This document shows positions 62,538 to 64,000 of a DNA stretch of 64,000 nt, one piece after another. The stretch covers positions 944,710-1,008,709 of the forward strand of contig NZ_BMUG01000001.1 of NCBI RefSeq assembly GCF_014650075.1, written 5' to 3'. The stretch is from Streptomyces microflavus. GTDB lineage: Bacteria > Actinomycetota > Actinomycetes > Streptomycetales > Streptomycetaceae. The notes under the pieces are model-generated. The model ran no database searches. It saw only the letters and a list, made by a program, of their open reading frames with translations, and was not told where the DNA came from. The translations under genes and the position numbers were made by a program. The number at the start of each line of letters is the position of its first letter. The first letter of the stretch is position 1.

Positions 62538-63302
62538 ATGGGTAACTGGTGGCACACCAACATCGTCGAGCCGGGCAAGCTCCCCCTGCTCCTCGCGCTG
62601 GCCGCCTTCGTGCTGACCTTCGCCATCACCCGCACCATCACGCGGATGATCCGCGCGGGGAAGGGCCCGTTCCGCAACATCACCCCGGGCGGGGTGCACA
62701 TCCACCACGTGGTGCCCGGGGTCGTGCTGACCGTGATCGGCGGCTTCGGCGCGGTGGCCGCCGGGCGGCAGGGGATCGCCGCCGGGGTCTGCGCGGTGAT
62801 CTTCGGGGTCGGGGCCGGTCTGGTGCTGGACGAGTTCGCGCTGATCCTGCATCTGGACGATGTGTACTGGACCGAGGAGGGCCGCCAGAGCGTGGAGGTC
62901 GTCGTCCTGACCGTCTCCCTGGTGGTGCTGGTCCTGGCGGGGTTCTCGCCGCTCGGCGTCGACGACGTGGACGACGAGGAGCAGCAGAGCAGGCTCGGCG
63001 TCATCGCCTCGTACGCCGTCAACTTCTGCTTCGTCCTGATCGCGCTGTTCAAGGGCAAGACCCGGATGGCGGTGCTGGGCACCCTCGTCCCGTTCGTCGC
63101 GCTGATCGGCGCCCTGCGCCTGGCCCGCCCCACCTCGCCCTGGGCCAAGCGCTTCTACCGCAACCGCCATCGCGCCCGCTCCAGGGCGGTGCTGCGCGCC
63201 TACCACCACGATGTGCGCTGGGCGGGCCCGCGCCGGAAGTTTCAGGACCTCATCGGCGGCGCCCCGGACCGGGTCCCGCTGCCGCCCTCCCGCAAGCCCT
63301 GA
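62538..63302 (+). CDS. Integral membrane protein, function unknown
   Basis: A 254-aa protein with about six membrane helices ('LPLLLALAAFVLTFAITRTI', 'VVPGVVLTVIGGFGAVAAG', 'GVCAVIFGVGAGLVLDEFALIL', 'SVEVVVLTVSLVVLVLAGF' and others). Conserved-looking polar motifs lie at the membrane edge: 'NITPGGVHIHHVVPG' (His-x-His-His) and 'LDEFALILHLDDVYW'. The His/Asp set could bind a metal. ATG 62538 has GGGAG upstream. Its last 61 nt overlap the convergent rhomboid-like gene. Confidence 0.85.
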   Translation: MGNWWHTNIVEPGKLPLLLALAAFVLTFAITRTITRMIRAGKGPFRNITPGGVHIHHVVPGVVLTVIGGFGAVAAGRQGIAAGVCAVIFGVGAGLVLDEFALILHLDDVYWTEEGRQSVEVVVLTVSLVVLVLAGFSPLGVDDVDDEEQQSRLGVIASYAVNFCFVLIALFKGKTRMAVLGTLVPFVALIGALRLARPTSPWAKRFYRNRHRARSRAVLRAYHHDVRWAGPRRKFQDLIGGAPDRVPLPPSRKP

Positions 63303-63973
63303 CCTCGCCCCTCCCGCCGCCGCCCGAGCCACTCCCGTACGGCACACACCACCAGCACGGCGGCGATGGAGGCCAGATGCTCCCGGCCCGCCAGGTTGTC
63401 CTTGACGAGGACCTCCACCACCATCGCGACGACCACCAGGGCCCCGGTGAACCAGGCCCGGTAGGCGTGGCACACGTAGACCGCGAGCCCCACCACCGCC
63501 GCCGAGGGGCCGGTGTCCACCACCTGCGCGTCCGAGGCGGGCAGCCCGAGGAACGCGTCCGGGCCGAGCGCGATGCCGACCCGGGCGTACAGCGTCCCCG
63601 CCAGCGTGGCGACGTACGCGATCGCGAGCGTGCGCCACCGCCCCAGGCACACCTCCGCGATGCCGAACACCAGCAGGATCTGCGCCAGCGCACCCCACAC
63701 CGGCAGGTCGAGCGCGGGCACGAACAGCGACAGCGGGGTACGCAGCAGGGCGAGCCACACCGGGTCCTCGGCCCGCACCGCCCCCAGGTCCTGCACCGGC
63801 CCGTAGCCCCACGCCTGGTTCTGCACCACCTGGACGGCCGCGGTCAGCGCCACCGCCGCCCACGTCAGCGCGAGCGCCCGGACGCCGTGGTCGTGGAGCC
63901 CGTTCCGTACGGTGGTGACGAGCGGGCCCCACTCCCGCCGCGCGGCCCGGCGCAGCGCCGGGAGGCGGCTCAT
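63242..63973 (-). CDS. Rhomboid-like intramembrane protein
   Basis: A 243-aa polytopic protein. After a basic N-terminus the helices include 'ALTWAAVALTAAVQVVQNQAW', 'LPVWGALAQILLVFGIAEVCLGRW', 'TLAIAYVATLAGTLYARVGIALG' and 'VVDTGPSAAVVGLAVYVCHAYRAWFTGALVVVAMVVEVLV'. The G-P-S-A motif and the later 'GREHLASIAAVLVVCAVRE' His fit the Ser/His dyad of rhomboid proteases in actinobacterial members, though activity is not assured. The 3' end overlaps the convergent membrane gene by 61 nt. Start ATG 63973 close to the window end. Confidence 0.8.
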   Translation of the reverse strand: MSRLPALRRAARREWGPLVTTVRNGLHDHGVRALALTWAAVALTAAVQVVQNQAWGYGPVQDLGAVRAEDPVWLALLRTPLSLFVPALDLPVWGALAQILLVFGIAEVCLGRWRTLAIAYVATLAGTLYARVGIALGPDAFLGLPASDAQVVDTGPSAAVVGLAVYVCHAYRAWFTGALVVVAMVVEVLVKDNLAGREHLASIAAVLVVCAVREWLGRRREGRGQGLREGGSGTRSGAPPMRS

Positions 63974-64000
63974 CTATGTGCGCCGAGACGCGCGCGGTGC

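Overview
The window looks like a Streptomyces chromosome. GC is very high with strong G/C third-position bias, several genes lack a ribosome binding site and carry a TAnnnT box about 7 nt before the start codon, and the gene order matches from memory (no search was run) the conserved malR - amylase - pullulanase - glnRII - glnII ... glnA - lipA - lipB - aceE - sucB - lpdA - pepA block of S. coelicolor. No rRNA, tRNA or CRISPR array was seen.

Layout. 1-8.4 kb: starch use, with the end of a MalR-type LacI repressor, a secreted alpha-amylase behind a promoter bracketed by two CTTGCAGCAAG palindromes, and a 1775-aa secreted amylase/pullulanase. 8.5-15.7 kb: a STAND ATPase regulator, an iron-box-controlled DUF2470 protein, a leftward redox operon (diiron-type hydrolase, 2Fe-2S reductase, TetR), a methyltransferase and a lipoprotein. 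15.8-21.9 kb: a DUF1996 secreted protein, a two-component system and an MMPL exporter. 21.9-24.1 kb: nitrogen genes glnRII and glnII, with an unlisted 50-codon ORF ahead of glnRII. 24.2-31.6 kb: a TROVE/vWA protein with a Fis-type HTH partner, a four-copy 34-bp repeat, an oxidoreductase, a MocR regulator with an AhpD-like protein, ArsC, and a small gene behind a perfect PafBC-type DNA-damage promoter.

31.6-40 kb is the accessory part. It holds a low-GC two-gene module (DUF5343 + TIGR02391), a HAD protein, an IS110-family element whose right end overlaps the end of a neighbouring gene, a truncated DDE transposase, and an operon of XRE-type HTH + peptide deformylase homologue + free-standing DUF5753 protein. 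40-64 kb is core again: glnA with a near-perfect GlnR box, RDD and DUF4191 membrane proteins, lipA and lipB, an NsdA-like regulator, a flavoprotein, an SDR, a GNAT, a WYL regulator, aceE with its GntR neighbour, lpdA-sucB, pepA, cobS and two membrane proteins.

How the genes work together. LipB and LipA make the lipoyl cofactor carried by the two lipoyl domains of the E2 (SucB), which works with AceE and LpdA, all inside 16 kb. GlnRII, GlnII and GlnA form a nitrogen group. MalR, the amylase and the pullulanase form a starch regulon. The best candidates for undescribed biology are the XRE/deformylase/DUF5753 operon, the DUF5343/TIGR02391 module, the TROVE/Fis-HTH pair with its repeat array, and the small ORF ahead of glnRII.
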